Shown piece by piece: positions 6,498-13,377 of a DNA stretch of 20,205 bases. Each line of letters starts with the position of its first letter. The stretch's first letter is position 1. This stretch comes from Zymomonas sp. (GTDB taxonomy: Bacteria > Pseudomonadota > Alphaproteobacteria > Sphingomonadales > Sphingomonadaceae). The notes under the pieces were generated by a model, which was not told the DNA's origin, did not search any database, and saw only the letters and a list, made by a program, of their open reading frames with translations. The stretch is from contig JAIYAJ010000165.1 in the NCBI GenBank assembly GCA_027489105.1, positions 1 to 20,205 on the forward strand, read 5' to 3'. A program made the position numbers and the translations under genes.

Positions 6498-7963
6498 GCC
6501 GCTGCCGTCTTGTCGCGCCGCCGGAACAGACCCCGCGCGCCGCGCGCCTTCTTCTTGCCCCGGCCCTTGCCCTTGGGCTTGAGCGTCGGGATCACCACCA
6601 GCGGACCGACGCCCAGCATCTGCTGCAGCGTGGCCGCTCCCCGGATCGGTCGGCGCAGCAGTTCGACGAGCAAGGCGAGACCGAGACCGAGGGCTATGCC
6701 CATCGACAGGCCGCCCGCGACGAGCAGACCGCGGTTGGGCGAATTGGGTTCATCCGGCAGCGTCGGCGGGTCGACCAGCACAAGCCGTTCGCCGCGCTGT
6801 TCCTCCGCCATCTTCTGGGCCGCTTCGGCCGCCAGAAGATTGCCCGATATCCGTTCGTAATTGGCACGCAGGCCATCGGCTTTCGCCTCGAGCTGGCGAA
6901 TGCTCTCCTCGATCAGCGGCGCGCCGCTCTGGGCGACGACAGCGGCATTGGCGCGCGACATGTCCGCTGTCTTGGCGCTGCTGAGCGTTGCGATCGTGCG
7001 ATTGTTCGCCGCGATCTGCGCGCTGATCGCCGGGTTGTTGCGCGGCCCCATATTCGCCCGCGCAGCCGCGCGCGCTTCGGTCAGCTTCTGCTTGGCGGCA
7101 ATGACATCGGGGTGGTTGTCGGAGTATAGCGCCTGCGCCGCGGCGAGCGCCGCCTCTGCCTGCGAAACGCGCTCATCGGCGTTGGTGCTGCCGCTGTTAA
7201 GGCGCCCCTGAAGTTCGGTATTCTCGCGCTGCAGCTGGGCGATCTGGACGTCGTAGTTGGCGGTGGACGGTATGAACCCACCGATCCGCGACAGCGCCAG
7301 ACCGTTACGTCCCTTGATCTCGGCGATCCGACCCTCGAGCTCCGAAATCTGCCCCTGGATCTGGCCCGACTGGTCGCGCAGGAAACCCACGGTGGCGTCT
7401 GCCTGGGCGGCCAGCTGCGTGCTGTCGAGCTTGAGCAGCTTTTCGGTGAACTGCTGCGTCACCGCCTGGGCCTTGGCCGGGTCGGAATAGGTGAAGGACA
7501 CTGCGAAGGCGATCGTGCTCGACGTCCCGCGCCGCTCGGCCAGCTTGTCGATGTCGGCGGTGACCGGGGTGATCGCCGTCGCCTTGCGCATAATCTCGAT
7601 AATCGCCGATAGCGAACGCTTGCGGCGCTCCGACTGATAGAGATCATTTTGCTGGATGATCTCTATCAGGCCCGGCCGACTCAGTATCTGCTGCTTGATC
7701 CGGGCGATGCGCTGGTCGATCAGGTCGTTGACCGCCGTCGCCGCTATCGCCTCGGGCAGTTCCTTCGATTCCACTACGACCGTGGCCGAAGACTGGTAAT
7801 AGGCTGGAAGGCCATAGGCCAGGCCGACCCCGGTCGCGGTGCTCACCACGAAGGGAATGATGACGAGCCAGCGGCGCTGGGAGAGGATCTGCGGCAGATA
7901 GGCGAGCAGCCCGTCCGACAGCTCGACCTCGTTCAGCGCAGCGGGATCGCCGGCATCGTTCAT
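6494..7963 (-). CDS. Polysaccharide co-polymerase (Wzz/PCP-2 type chain-length regulator)
   Basis: A 489-aa inner-membrane protein. TM1 spans about residues 32-51 (WLVIIPFVVSTATGVGLAY). A long periplasmic region contains Wzz-type sequence and heptad-like helices (for example around QISELEGRIAEIKG). A proline-rich stretch, DPPTLPDEPNSP, precedes TM2 at about 413-433. The cytoplasmic tail is strongly basic (KPKGKGRGKKKARG), suited to contacting the separate tyrosine kinase. It has no kinase domain of its own, unlike Wzc. It starts one base after the beta-barrel gene's stop and its stop overlaps the kinase start, so all are likely translated together. The expected role is setting chain length and linking the Wzy polymerase to the export channel. 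Confidence 0.94.
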   Translation of the reverse strand: MNDAGDPAALNEVELSDGLLAYLPQILSQRRWLVIIPFVVSTATGVGLAYGLPAYYQSSATVVVESKELPEAIAATAVNDLIDQRIARIKQQILSRPGLIEIIQQNDLYQSERRKRSLSAIIEIMRKATAITPVTADIDKLAERRGTSSTIAFAVSFTYSDPAKAQAVTQQFTEKLLKLDSTQLAAQADATVGFLRDQSGQIQGQISELEGRIAEIKGRNGLALSRIGGFIPSTANYDVQIAQLQRENTELQGRLNSGSTNADERVSQAEAALAAAQALYSDNHPDVIAAKQKLTEARAAARANMGPRNNPAISAQIAANNRTIATLSSAKTADMSRANAAVVAQSGAPLIEESIRQLEAKADGLRANYERISGNLLAAEAAQKMAEEQRGERLVLVDPPTLPDEPNSPNRGLLVAGGLSMGIALGLGLALLVELLRRPIRGAATLQQMLGVGPLVVIPTLKPKGKGRGKKKARGARGLFRRRDKTAAA

Positions 7964-7964
7964 A

Positions 7965-9134
7965 TCAGCGCTTCACCAGCTGGATGGTCGCGTAGATATC
8001 GCCGCCGATATCGGCCTTCACCGGGAAACCCTGACCATAGATATCGCGATAATAGCCTTCGGCGCCGATCTTGATCCCACGCTGCAGCTGATATTCGAGG
8101 CCGCCTCGACCGGACACGAACTGCCGCGTTCCGAGCAGACCCGCCTGCCCCTCACTGCGCGAATAACTGCCGTTCCACAGGAACGTCATGCGTTCGCTGA
8201 GCGTGTGACGGTAGTTGACTCCGACCTGCGTCCGCTCGACCGTGCTGCCGGCGCCCGAGGCGCTGACCGAGCGATCCGCGACGATGCAGAGGTTGGTCCG
8301 GCGCCCGGTGTGGCAAAGCTGGAGCGACCCGGCCAGGCCCTGGGTCGAGACCGAGGGTGCGATACCGGGTAGGTTGAGGCGGCTGAACGACATGCCGAGC
8401 GAGGCATCGACCGACCAGGTCGGGCTCAGCACGGTCGAGAAGGTCAGCTGCGGCTGCATGATCAAGGTACTGAGCCCAGCCGTGTCATATTCGATCCGGT
8501 AGACCGAGCCGCTGATCCCCACCTTGGTCTTGGCGTTGATCGCATGCTTCCAGCCGATCCGGCCGCCATAATTGTCCGAATCGGCGCCGCCGGGGCCATT
8601 GGCGAAGCGGGTCGCGGTGTAGCCGCCATCGGCGCTGATGACGTCCTTGGGCGTCGCCTGATATTGCCAGCCGCCGCTGGCCGCATAGGTGTTCGAGCGG
8701 CGGCGCAGGCCGATCAGGTTGACGTCGGGCGCATCGATCGGATCGCCGGTGACGTCGTCGCGCCCCTGACCGATCACCTCGCTGTCATAGCGCAGCGCGC
8801 CGAACACGGTCAGCTTGGTCGTCACCCGCTGCTGCGTTTCGAGCACGGCGCCATAGGCGTCGTTCTTGCCATAGTTGCTCAGATAGGCGGTCCGGTCGAA
8901 ATGACCCGACGCAGTGGTCTGGCCCTTGGCGCTCTGGATCGTCAGGCGCGGCGCGATCGACGTCTCGATGTACGTCGCCGAGACATCGTCGCCCGCCGAC
9001 AGGAACGGGTTGGCGTCATAGCCGAGGCGATAATCGGTCTCGACCGAGAAGGTCGACTTGGCAAGCGCGGCGCTGGAGGCGCCCGCCAGGGCGAGGCCGG
9101 CCACGCCGGCCGCGATGCAGCGGCGGACGATCAT
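7965..9134 (-). CDS. Outer-membrane beta-barrel protein of the polysaccharide export operon
   Basis: A 389-aa protein with a signal peptide cleaved after ALA (residue 25). The remainder is made of alternating amphipathic strands rich in Tyr, Thr and Gly (for example YRLGYDANPFLSAGD, KTKVGISGSVYRIEYD, GLEYQLQRGIKIGAEGYYRD), typical of outer-membrane barrels of the OMP_b-brl_2 class. It ends YATIQLVKR, i.e. not with the classical terminal Phe. It overlaps the upstream OPX gene by ATGA and is followed one base later by the co-polymerase. This position suggests it is the outer-membrane pore partner of the short OPX protein. Comparable genes occur in sphingan clusters and as the porin partners of short OPX proteins in other bacteria. 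No enzymatic motif is seen. Confidence 0.88.
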   Translation of the reverse strand: MIVRRCIAAGVAGLALAGASSAALAKSTFSVETDYRLGYDANPFLSAGDDVSATYIETSIAPRLTIQSAKGQTTASGHFDRTAYLSNYGKNDAYGAVLETQQRVTTKLTVFGALRYDSEVIGQGRDDVTGDPIDAPDVNLIGLRRRSNTYAASGGWQYQATPKDVISADGGYTATRFANGPGGADSDNYGGRIGWKHAINAKTKVGISGSVYRIEYDTAGLSTLIMQPQLTFSTVLSPTWSVDASLGMSFSRLNLPGIAPSVSTQGLAGSLQLCHTGRRTNLCIVADRSVSASGAGSTVERTQVGVNYRHTLSERMTFLWNGSYSRSEGQAGLLGTRQFVSGRGGLEYQLQRGIKIGAEGYYRDIYGQGFPVKADIGGDIYATIQLVKR

Positions 9135-9823
9135 GGCACCACCACCGTGTCACCGCTCTGCAGTTCGATGATCGCACCGCGCAGATCGGACTGCGACGGG
9201 GATCCCTTCATCGCCGTGTCGAGACGAACGTCGATCACCTGAATCTGAGCCCCCTGTTTTCTGTATATCTTCACCCGGCTGAGGTCGGCAAACTCGGTCG
9301 GCCCACCCGCCACGCTGATCGCCTCGAGTACATTGACGTAATGGCCTGGCTGGAACGCGCCCGGCTGGCGCACCTTGCCCGCAACCGAGAAGCTCAGCCC
9401 GCTCGGATTCTTGACCGACACCGTCACGCGCGGCACGCTGTTGCGATACTGGTCCGACAGGCCCGCCGCGATCACGCCCTCCAGATCGGTCGGCAATTTG
9501 TTCAGCGCATCGATCCGGCCCACGAGCGGGAAGGAAACGCTGCCGTCCGGCAGGACCTTGAGGACACGCTGCAGACGCTCGTCACCCCAGACATAGATTT
9601 CGATCTCGTCGCCCGGATTGATGCGATAGGGCTTGAGAGCACCGGGCGCCGGAGCGGCACTGGGCAGCGATGCGACCGCAGCCGGCGCCGGCGCTGCTGC
9701 TGCTTCGGAGACGGCGTTGGCGGTCTGAGCCGACGTGAGAGACGGTGCCAGCGACAGGCTCAGCCCCGCAGCCACCGCGAACGCGTGTCTCGATCGCTTC
9801 ACGCTACGCCCAACTGACACCAT
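9131..9823 (-). CDS. Polysaccharide export protein, short OPX/Wza family
   Basis: A 230-aa periplasmic protein. The signal peptide spans residues 1-32, followed by an Ala/Pro linker (about 37-60). A poly-export domain starts at YRINPGDEIEIYVWGDE (66-82) and runs to about 138. An SLBB domain follows, containing FSVAGKVRQPGAFQPG (145-160). The protein ends GDTVVVP. It has neither a lipobox cysteine nor the C-terminal helix that forms the outer-membrane pore in Wza, so it cannot by itself cross the outer membrane; the coupled beta-barrel gene probably does. It is the first gene of the operon. The ribosome-binding site at ATG 9823 is weak (AAAGACC), with another ATG out of frame at 9833, so the exact start is less certain than the gene. 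Confidence 0.93.
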   Translation of the reverse strand: MVSVGRSVKRSRHAFAVAAGLSLSLAPSLTSAQTANAVSEAAAAPAPAAVASLPSAAPAPGALKPYRINPGDEIEIYVWGDERLQRVLKVLPDGSVSFPLVGRIDALNKLPTDLEGVIAAGLSDQYRNSVPRVTVSVKNPSGLSFSVAGKVRQPGAFQPGHYVNVLEAISVAGGPTEFADLSRVKIYRKQGAQIQVIDVRLDTAMKGSPSQSDLRGAIIELQSGDTVVVP

Positions 9824-9912
9824 GGTCTTTCATCGCTCCCTGCTCCGCCGCCCCCATGCGGATCCGCCCCCCGGCATTTCCGAGACAAGTGCCTCAAAAT
9901 CCTGTCGGACGG

Positions 9913-9983
9913 AATATAAAAAGCCGATCCGGGGGCGCACTTTGCACAAGCTAACATTTGCCCCGACGCACAATCGGGCAAAT
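9913..9983 (-). promoter_or_regulatory. Candidate promoter region of the polysaccharide export operon with an inverted repeat
   Basis: The 218 nt between tRNA-Leu and the OPX gene contain no gene. A TATATT (9918-9913) is a plausible -10 with no matching -35, as at activator-dependent promoters. About 50-75 nt upstream of the implied start lies an inverted repeat, ATTTGCCCCGA (9956-9966) and TCGGGCAAAT (9974-9983), with 7-nt spacing and one bulged C. It could be an activator operator; without a T-run it is a poor terminator for the tRNA. Confidence 0.4.
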
Positions 9984-10041
9984 CGCAACCAGAAGACGCT
10001 TTCCGAACGCTACGGATATCGAGCCGCAAAAGCGACGGGAG

Positions 10042-10360
10042 TGGTGCGGGCGGGGGGAATCGAACCCCCACAGGTCTCGCGACCTTACGGATTTTCGTAC
10101 CACTTCGGCTTTCGCCGCCGCCCCGAAGGACGTTCGTGGTCTGGACTATACCTTCGCCCTGTCTCCATGCGGATAGCCGCATGGTGATGTAGGCGCTGCC
10201 CGTCTAGTCTCTACACCTTCCGGCGCAAAGACGCCGGCTTGGCTCGGGATCGCCAGGAAGAAGGGTTCCCCGAATTTGAGCAGTTCTGCACCATGGGTTT
10301 CCCCATGGGCACTCGATGCGACTTCAAGTCCGTTGCGTCTACCAGTTTCGCCACGCCCGC
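10042..10360 (-). tRNA. tRNA-Leu(UAA), interrupted by a group I intron
   Basis: The 5' exon (10360-10326) carries acceptor strand GCGGGCG, a D arm with CTGGTAGA, and ACGGA-CTT, ending at U34. The 3' exon (10095-10042) resumes AAAA-TCCGT, then a long variable arm (AGGTC-GCGA-GACCT), the T arm GGGGG-TTCGATT-CCCCC, the acceptor CGCCCGC, A73 and an encoded CCA. Joining the exons gives anticodon loop CTTAAAA, i.e. anticodon UAA, with perfect acceptor (7 bp) and anticodon (5 bp) stems and an 89-nt product. The intervening 230 nt are an intron. The long variable arm confirms class II leucine tRNA. A candidate promoter lies at 10375-10403. Confidence 0.95.
10096..10325 (-). ncRNA. Group I self-splicing intron (IC3-like) in tRNA-Leu(UAA)
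   Basis: The 230-nt insertion lies between anticodon bases U34 and A35. Conserved core elements appear in order on the minus strand: a P-like AAATTCGGGGAA, Q as ATCCCGAGCCAAGCC, R as GTAGAGACTAGACGG and S as AAGGTATAGTCC. A P1 can be drawn between exon GGACTT and intron GAGTGCC, with a U-G pair at the 5' splice site and one bulged G. The last intron base is G (10096), as required for omega-G. Helices are visible: CCATGG/CCATGG (P2), CCGGCG/CGCCGG (P6), CCATGCGG/CCGCATGG (P8, 10165-10184) and a P9-region stem with a GAAA tetraloop. It contains no ORF, so no homing endonuclease. Confidence 0.93.
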
Positions 10361-10374
10361 AGCGCGGAGCGCGC

Positions 10375-10403
10375 TGAATAGCCAGCGCGGCTCCGGTCGC
10401 CAA
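10375..10403 (-). promoter_or_regulatory. Candidate promoter of tRNA-Leu
   Basis: TTGGCG (10403-10398), 17 nt, TATTCA (10380-10375); the -10 ends 14 nt before the tRNA 5' end. The spacing is right for a short-leader tRNA transcript, separate from ihfB. Confidence 0.4.
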
Positions 10404-10430
10404 GCGGGATTTGCCGCGACCCGACCGCGA

Positions 10431-10709
10431 TCAGACGTTGAGACGCTCGCGTATCTCCTTGCCCGGCTTGAAATAGGGCACGCGCTTGGCGGAAACGGGA
10501 ACGGTGTCGCCGGTGCGGGGATTGCGCCCCACGCGCTCGCCCCTCGACCGCGTCGAAAAGGCCCCGAACCCGCGCAGTTCGACGCGGCCACCCTCGGCAA
10601 GACGCTTGCTGATGGCGTCGAATAGAGTTGCCACGATCTTCTCGACCTCCTTGGGCGAAAGGTCCGGATTTTCCTGTGCCAACAATTGAACCAATTCCGA
10701 CCTGATCAC
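10431..10709 (-). CDS. ihfB: Integration host factor beta subunit
   Basis: A 92-aa DNA-bending protein of the HU/IHF family. The start [15 protein letters not shown], the [12 protein letters not shown] core and the DNA-inserting arm [25 protein letters not shown] (in two parts) match IHF-beta rather than HU. It pairs with IhfA to bend DNA at promoters, recombination sites and origins. The GTG at 10709 is chosen as start because a strong Shine-Dalgarno, AAGGGGGG, ends about 6 nt before it. The in-frame ATGs at 10739-10730 would place that site inside the coding region and add ten residues absent from the family. The gene is monocistronic here, with its own candidate promoter (10821-10849). Confidence 0.95.
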   Translation of the reverse strand: MIRSELVQLLAQENPDLSPKEVEKIVATLFDAISKRLAEGGRVELRGFGAFSTRSRGERVGRNPRTGDTVPVSAKRVPYFKPGKEIRERLNV

Positions 10710-10820
10710 AAAGCGTCCCCCCTTCGACATCATGGCCAAGCCGGCAAATGTTGTTTTGGCAGCAACTGCCGTCGGCTTCGGCGAATCCGCCCCCAGCGAA
10801 GCTCACCGTATCCGCATCTA

Positions 10821-10849
10821 TGTATAAAAACGGACACGAATCAATCTAA
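10821..10849 (-). promoter_or_regulatory. Candidate sigma-70 promoter of ihfB
   Basis: TTAGAT (10849-10844), 17 nt, TATACA (10826-10821), in a locally AT-rich patch. The implied 5' UTR is about 105 nt and includes the GGGGGG ribosome-binding site. Confidence 0.45.
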
Positions 10850-10887
10850 GTTAAGGGCGGTGGGCGTGAATGACCCTCGGTTCAGCC

Positions 10888-10916
10888 TTGCGACAGACGC
10901 TGCACCGCAATAAACC
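10888..10916 (+). promoter_or_regulatory. Candidate promoter of the cytochrome c gene
   Basis: TTGCGA (10888-10893), 17 nt, TAAACC (10911-10916), 55 nt before the ATG. Match to consensus is moderate; divergent from the ihfB promoter. Confidence 0.3.
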
Positions 10917-10970
10917 GCAGAGCGAGCCGGAAACCGCCCGCCACGATCCGGCCTATCGAAAGGGTCATAA

Positions 10971-11336
10971 ATGCTTGTTCGCCTGGTCGTAGCCTCGATC
11001 GCCACCCTGACCATCGCAGCCGGCGCTTCCGCCGCACCGCTACCCAAGCCGGCGGCTTTCGGCGTCTGCGGCGCCTGCCATAAAGTCGACAAGGGCGCCC
11101 CGAACGGCATCGGCCCCAATCTTTGGGGCATTGGCGGCACCAAGGCCGGCGACGTTCCGGGCTTCGCCTTCTCGCCCGCCATGAAAGCGTCGAAGGTCGT
11201 GTGGACCCGCGACAATCTGATCGCCTTCATCCAGGCTCCGCAAAAGGTCGTGCCCGGCACGCGCATGCCCTTCGGCGGGCTTAAGAACCCGACCATGGCG
11301 GCGCAGATCGCGGACTATATCCTGTCGCTGAAATAA
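10971..11336 (+). CDS. Periplasmic class I cytochrome c
   Basis: A 121-aa protein with a signal peptide (residues 1-21, ASA-AP cleavage). It has one heme-binding motif, C33-GA-C36-H37, with GIGPNLWGIGG following and a distal methionine ligand at M99 in GTRMPFGGL. The terminal helix AQIADYILSL is typical of small soluble cytochromes c of the c550/c552 type. It shuttles electrons in the periplasm between the bc1 complex and oxidases or other reductases; the specific partner is not shown. The start is supported by AAAGGG 6-8 nt upstream. It stands alone, divergent from ihfB and convergent with the glycosyltransferase gene. Confidence 0.95.
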   Translation: MLVRLVVASIATLTIAAGASAAPLPKPAAFGVCGACHKVDKGAPNGIGPNLWGIGGTKAGDVPGFAFSPAMKASKVVWTRDNLIAFIQAPQKVVPGTRMPFGGLKNPTMAAQIADYILSLK

Positions 11337-11345
11337 GCCCGCGAC

Positions 11346-11375
11346 GGCCGGGGTTCAGGATCAGCCGCCCCGGCC
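11346..11375. terminator. GC-rich hairpin between convergent genes
   Basis: GGCCGGGG (11346-11353), 14-nt loop, CCCCGGCC (11368-11375) between the stops of the cytochrome c and glycosyltransferase genes. It has no T-run on either side, so termination is inferred from position and stem strength. Confidence 0.45.
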
Positions 11376-11388
11376 AGCCCGTGCGTCT

Positions 11389-13053
11389 CTAGCTTGCCGC
11401 CGCCCCGCTTCGGGCAAGGCGCACGATATCCATCTTCGCGAGCTTGCCGGCTAGCACGGCGACGGCAGCATCGGTCATCGCCATCGCCTTGCCGAGATCG
11501 CCGAGCGAAATCGGACCCTTGTCGACGACCGCGATCAGCCGGCGCGCCTGCTCGGCGGGCAGTTCGATATGCGCGAACAGCACCTCGCCAAGAACGGTCG
11601 AGCGAATCCGTCCCGTCGGGTCCGGGACGGCCGAGACGATCGTATGTCCGTCCATCAGGTGGGTCGGATAGGTCCTGAAAACGTGATAGCCGTCCAGATG
11701 ACCCGGATGCATCGCAGGGCGCGTCGCGATCTTCTGGGCCGCCGACAACAGCCCCTTGCTGCGGCGTCGGGTCTGTTCGGCCCACAGCTCGACATAGCGC
11801 CTGTAGATGCCCGCCCAGTCATAGTCCCGCTCCGCACGGAGCCTCCCCGCTTCGCCCATGCGGCGACGGAGGTCCGGATCGTTGACCAGCGTTTCGAGCC
11901 GGTCCGCCAGTTCCTCATGGTCGAACGAGACGGCAGCGGCGACGCGCGCGCAGAACGGCTCATAAGCCTTGTCGACCTCGAACCGCTGCGCGAGTTCCGC
12001 TCCGGCACCGGGGCTCGGCGCCCAGCTCGTGATCCGGAAACCGTCGACGCCCTGGCGCACCGTGTCCTTGTAGCCGTTCCAGTCGCTGACGATCACCGGC
12101 AAGGCCGCAGCCATCGCCTCGATCGGGGTGATGCCGAAGGTCTCCTGCACATTGTCGGCCAGCGACATGAAGATGTCACCCGCCTGGAAGGCATCGAAAT
12201 ATTGGTCGTCATCAGCCCCGTCGACGAAGATGTGCCGCGCAGCGGGAGCGTATTTCCCTGCGGCGGCGCGGACCGCGTCATCGGCCGAGGCATTGGCCGA
12301 CTGCCCCGCCTGCACGAGCACCAGCCGCTTGCCGGTGCGGCGAATGACCGCCTCGACCGCGCGATACATCGGATAGGGATGGGCCTTGGTCGCGAAGGAC
12401 AGGCGCCCCGCATAGAGCACGACCACATCGTCTTCGGTGAGCCCCAGTCGCGCCCGCGCCGAGGCGCGACGCGATGCCGACGGCGCAAATGTCGCGGCAT
12501 GGACACCGAGCGGGATGACCGGGAACATCGGCAGATCGGGTCGAACCTCGCCTCCCATCCGCCAGCGATGATAGTCGATCGCGGCCTCGATCGACGTCCT
12601 GACGACATCGAGGGCGGCGGTCGACGTGCAGATCAGCGCGTCCCACTCCATCATCGGTTCGGTGACATAGCCGGTGATGATCTCCTGCGCGCGCAGCGAG
12701 GACAGGGTGTGGGTGATGCCGCACAGGCTATAGGCGAGCGGGTTTTCGCGCAGTCGCAGGCGCGCATCCGCAGCCAGGCCGGGGTCGAGCCGGAAGAGGG
12801 TGCCGACCTGCTTCAACTGATCGGTCCGGTTGCCCGCGATCCACTGAATTTGCCGACCAGGCGTCACCGCGTCGATTGCCTTGGCGATCTCGGCCGCTCC
12901 GCTGCGCTTGCCCCCGAACAGGATGAAGGGCTCATCGGGCGGCATCGCTTCGACAGCGGCGCGGAGGAAGGCCGCGCCGGCGGACCGGCGGCCCATCATG
13001 GTCCGCCCCTCGGTCAGATAGGCATCGGGTTCGCAAGTGAAGGCTATACGCAT
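11389..13053 (-). CDS. Group 1 (GT4) glycosyltransferase with a C-terminal extension
   Basis: A 554-aa GT-B fold protein. The C-terminal Rossmann half has VVLYAGRLSFATKAHP (211-226), the E-x7-E signature in ETFGITPIEAMAAALPVIVS (E304, E312) and GVDGFRITSW. It would transfer a sugar from a nucleotide donor; donor and acceptor cannot be told. About 115 residues beyond the catalytic fold (from about 440) form an extra domain, ending in a helical segment (ELPAEQARRLIAVVDKGP, then SLGDLGKAMAMTDAAVAVLA) that reads like a winged helix. The start ATG 13053 has a strong ribosome-binding site, AAGGAG, 6 nt upstream; an earlier in-frame start does not. It stands alone, away from the export operon, so a role in that polysaccharide is only possible. 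Confidence 0.88.
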   Translation of the reverse strand: MRIAFTCEPDAYLTEGRTMMGRRSAGAAFLRAAVEAMPPDEPFILFGGKRSGAAEIAKAIDAVTPGRQIQWIAGNRTDQLKQVGTLFRLDPGLAADARLRLRENPLAYSLCGITHTLSSLRAQEIITGYVTEPMMEWDALICTSTAALDVVRTSIEAAIDYHRWRMGGEVRPDLPMFPVIPLGVHAATFAPSASRRASARARLGLTEDDVVVLYAGRLSFATKAHPYPMYRAVEAVIRRTGKRLVLVQAGQSANASADDAVRAAAGKYAPAARHIFVDGADDDQYFDAFQAGDIFMSLADNVQETFGITPIEAMAAALPVIVSDWNGYKDTVRQGVDGFRITSWAPSPGAGAELAQRFEVDKAYEPFCARVAAAVSFDHEELADRLETLVNDPDLRRRMGEAGRLRAERDYDWAGIYRRYVELWAEQTRRRSKGLLSAAQKIATRPAMHPGHLDGYHVFRTYPTHLMDGHTIVSAVPDPTGRIRSTVLGEVLFAHIELPAEQARRLIAVVDKGPISLGDLGKAMAMTDAAVAVLAGKLAKMDIVRLARSGAAAS

Positions 13054-13099
13054 GGCGGCTCCTTGCACGCGCACGCGCCGCAAGGTCAATCCACTCGGC

Positions 13100-13136
13100 G
13101 CGACGCAACGTCGCTCTATGCCGAACTGTCGGCATA
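13100..13136. other. Two adjacent hairpins between tRNA-Tyr and the glycosyltransferase gene
   Basis: GCGACG-CAA-CGTCGC (13100-13114) and a perfect 8-bp stem TATGCCGA-ACTG-TCGGCATA (13117-13136). They lie 33 nt downstream of tRNA-Tyr and 47 nt upstream of the glycosyltransferase start. No T-run follows, so they may be a processing or termination signal of the tRNA, or a leader structure or operator for the next gene. Confidence 0.45.
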
Positions 13137-13168
13137 ACCATTAAGCGAAGATATGCATCGAGAGATGG

Positions 13169-13254
13169 TGGTGGAGGGGGCTGGATTCGAACCAGCGTAC
13201 GCTTGCACGGGCAGATTTACAGTCTGCTGCCTTTAACCACTCGGCCACCCCTCC
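13169..13254 (-). tRNA. tRNA-Tyr(GUA)
   Basis: Acceptor GGAGGGG (13254-13248) pairs with CCCCTCC. The anticodon loop CTGTAAA gives anticodon GUA, flanked by GCAGA/TCTGC. It has a long class II variable arm (CCGTGCAAGCGTACG) and T arm GCTGG-TTCGAAT-CCAGC. A73 and CCA (13171-13169) are encoded. All features fit bacterial tRNA-Tyr. Confidence 0.97.
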
Positions 13255-13277
13255 GGAGGCGCCTGAAGCGAGGCGGC

Positions 13278-13306
13278 TCCATGGCGGCTCGCGGCGCCCC
13301 TGTCAA
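13278..13306 (-). promoter_or_regulatory. Candidate promoter of tRNA-Tyr
   Basis: A perfect -35 TTGACA (13306-13301), 17 nt, then a poor -10 CATGGA (13283-13278). Transcription would start about 17 nt before the tRNA. Confidence 0.45.
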
Positions 13307-13377
13307 CGCCCGCTGCGCAAAAATCTCGCCATTCGACGCGCTTGCATGAACCGCCGGCTGATCGCTAAGGCAATGTC

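Noticed and set aside
9735..10187. Plus-strand open frames across tRNA-Leu, containing GGIEPPQVSRPYGF.
   Set aside because: This is the familiar spurious peptide obtained by translating the antisense of a tRNA gene.
11569..13137. A 522-codon plus-strand frame opposite the glycosyltransferase.
   Set aside because: Low-complexity Arg-rich translation with no recognisable family; the minus-strand gene has clear motifs and a strong ribosome-binding site.
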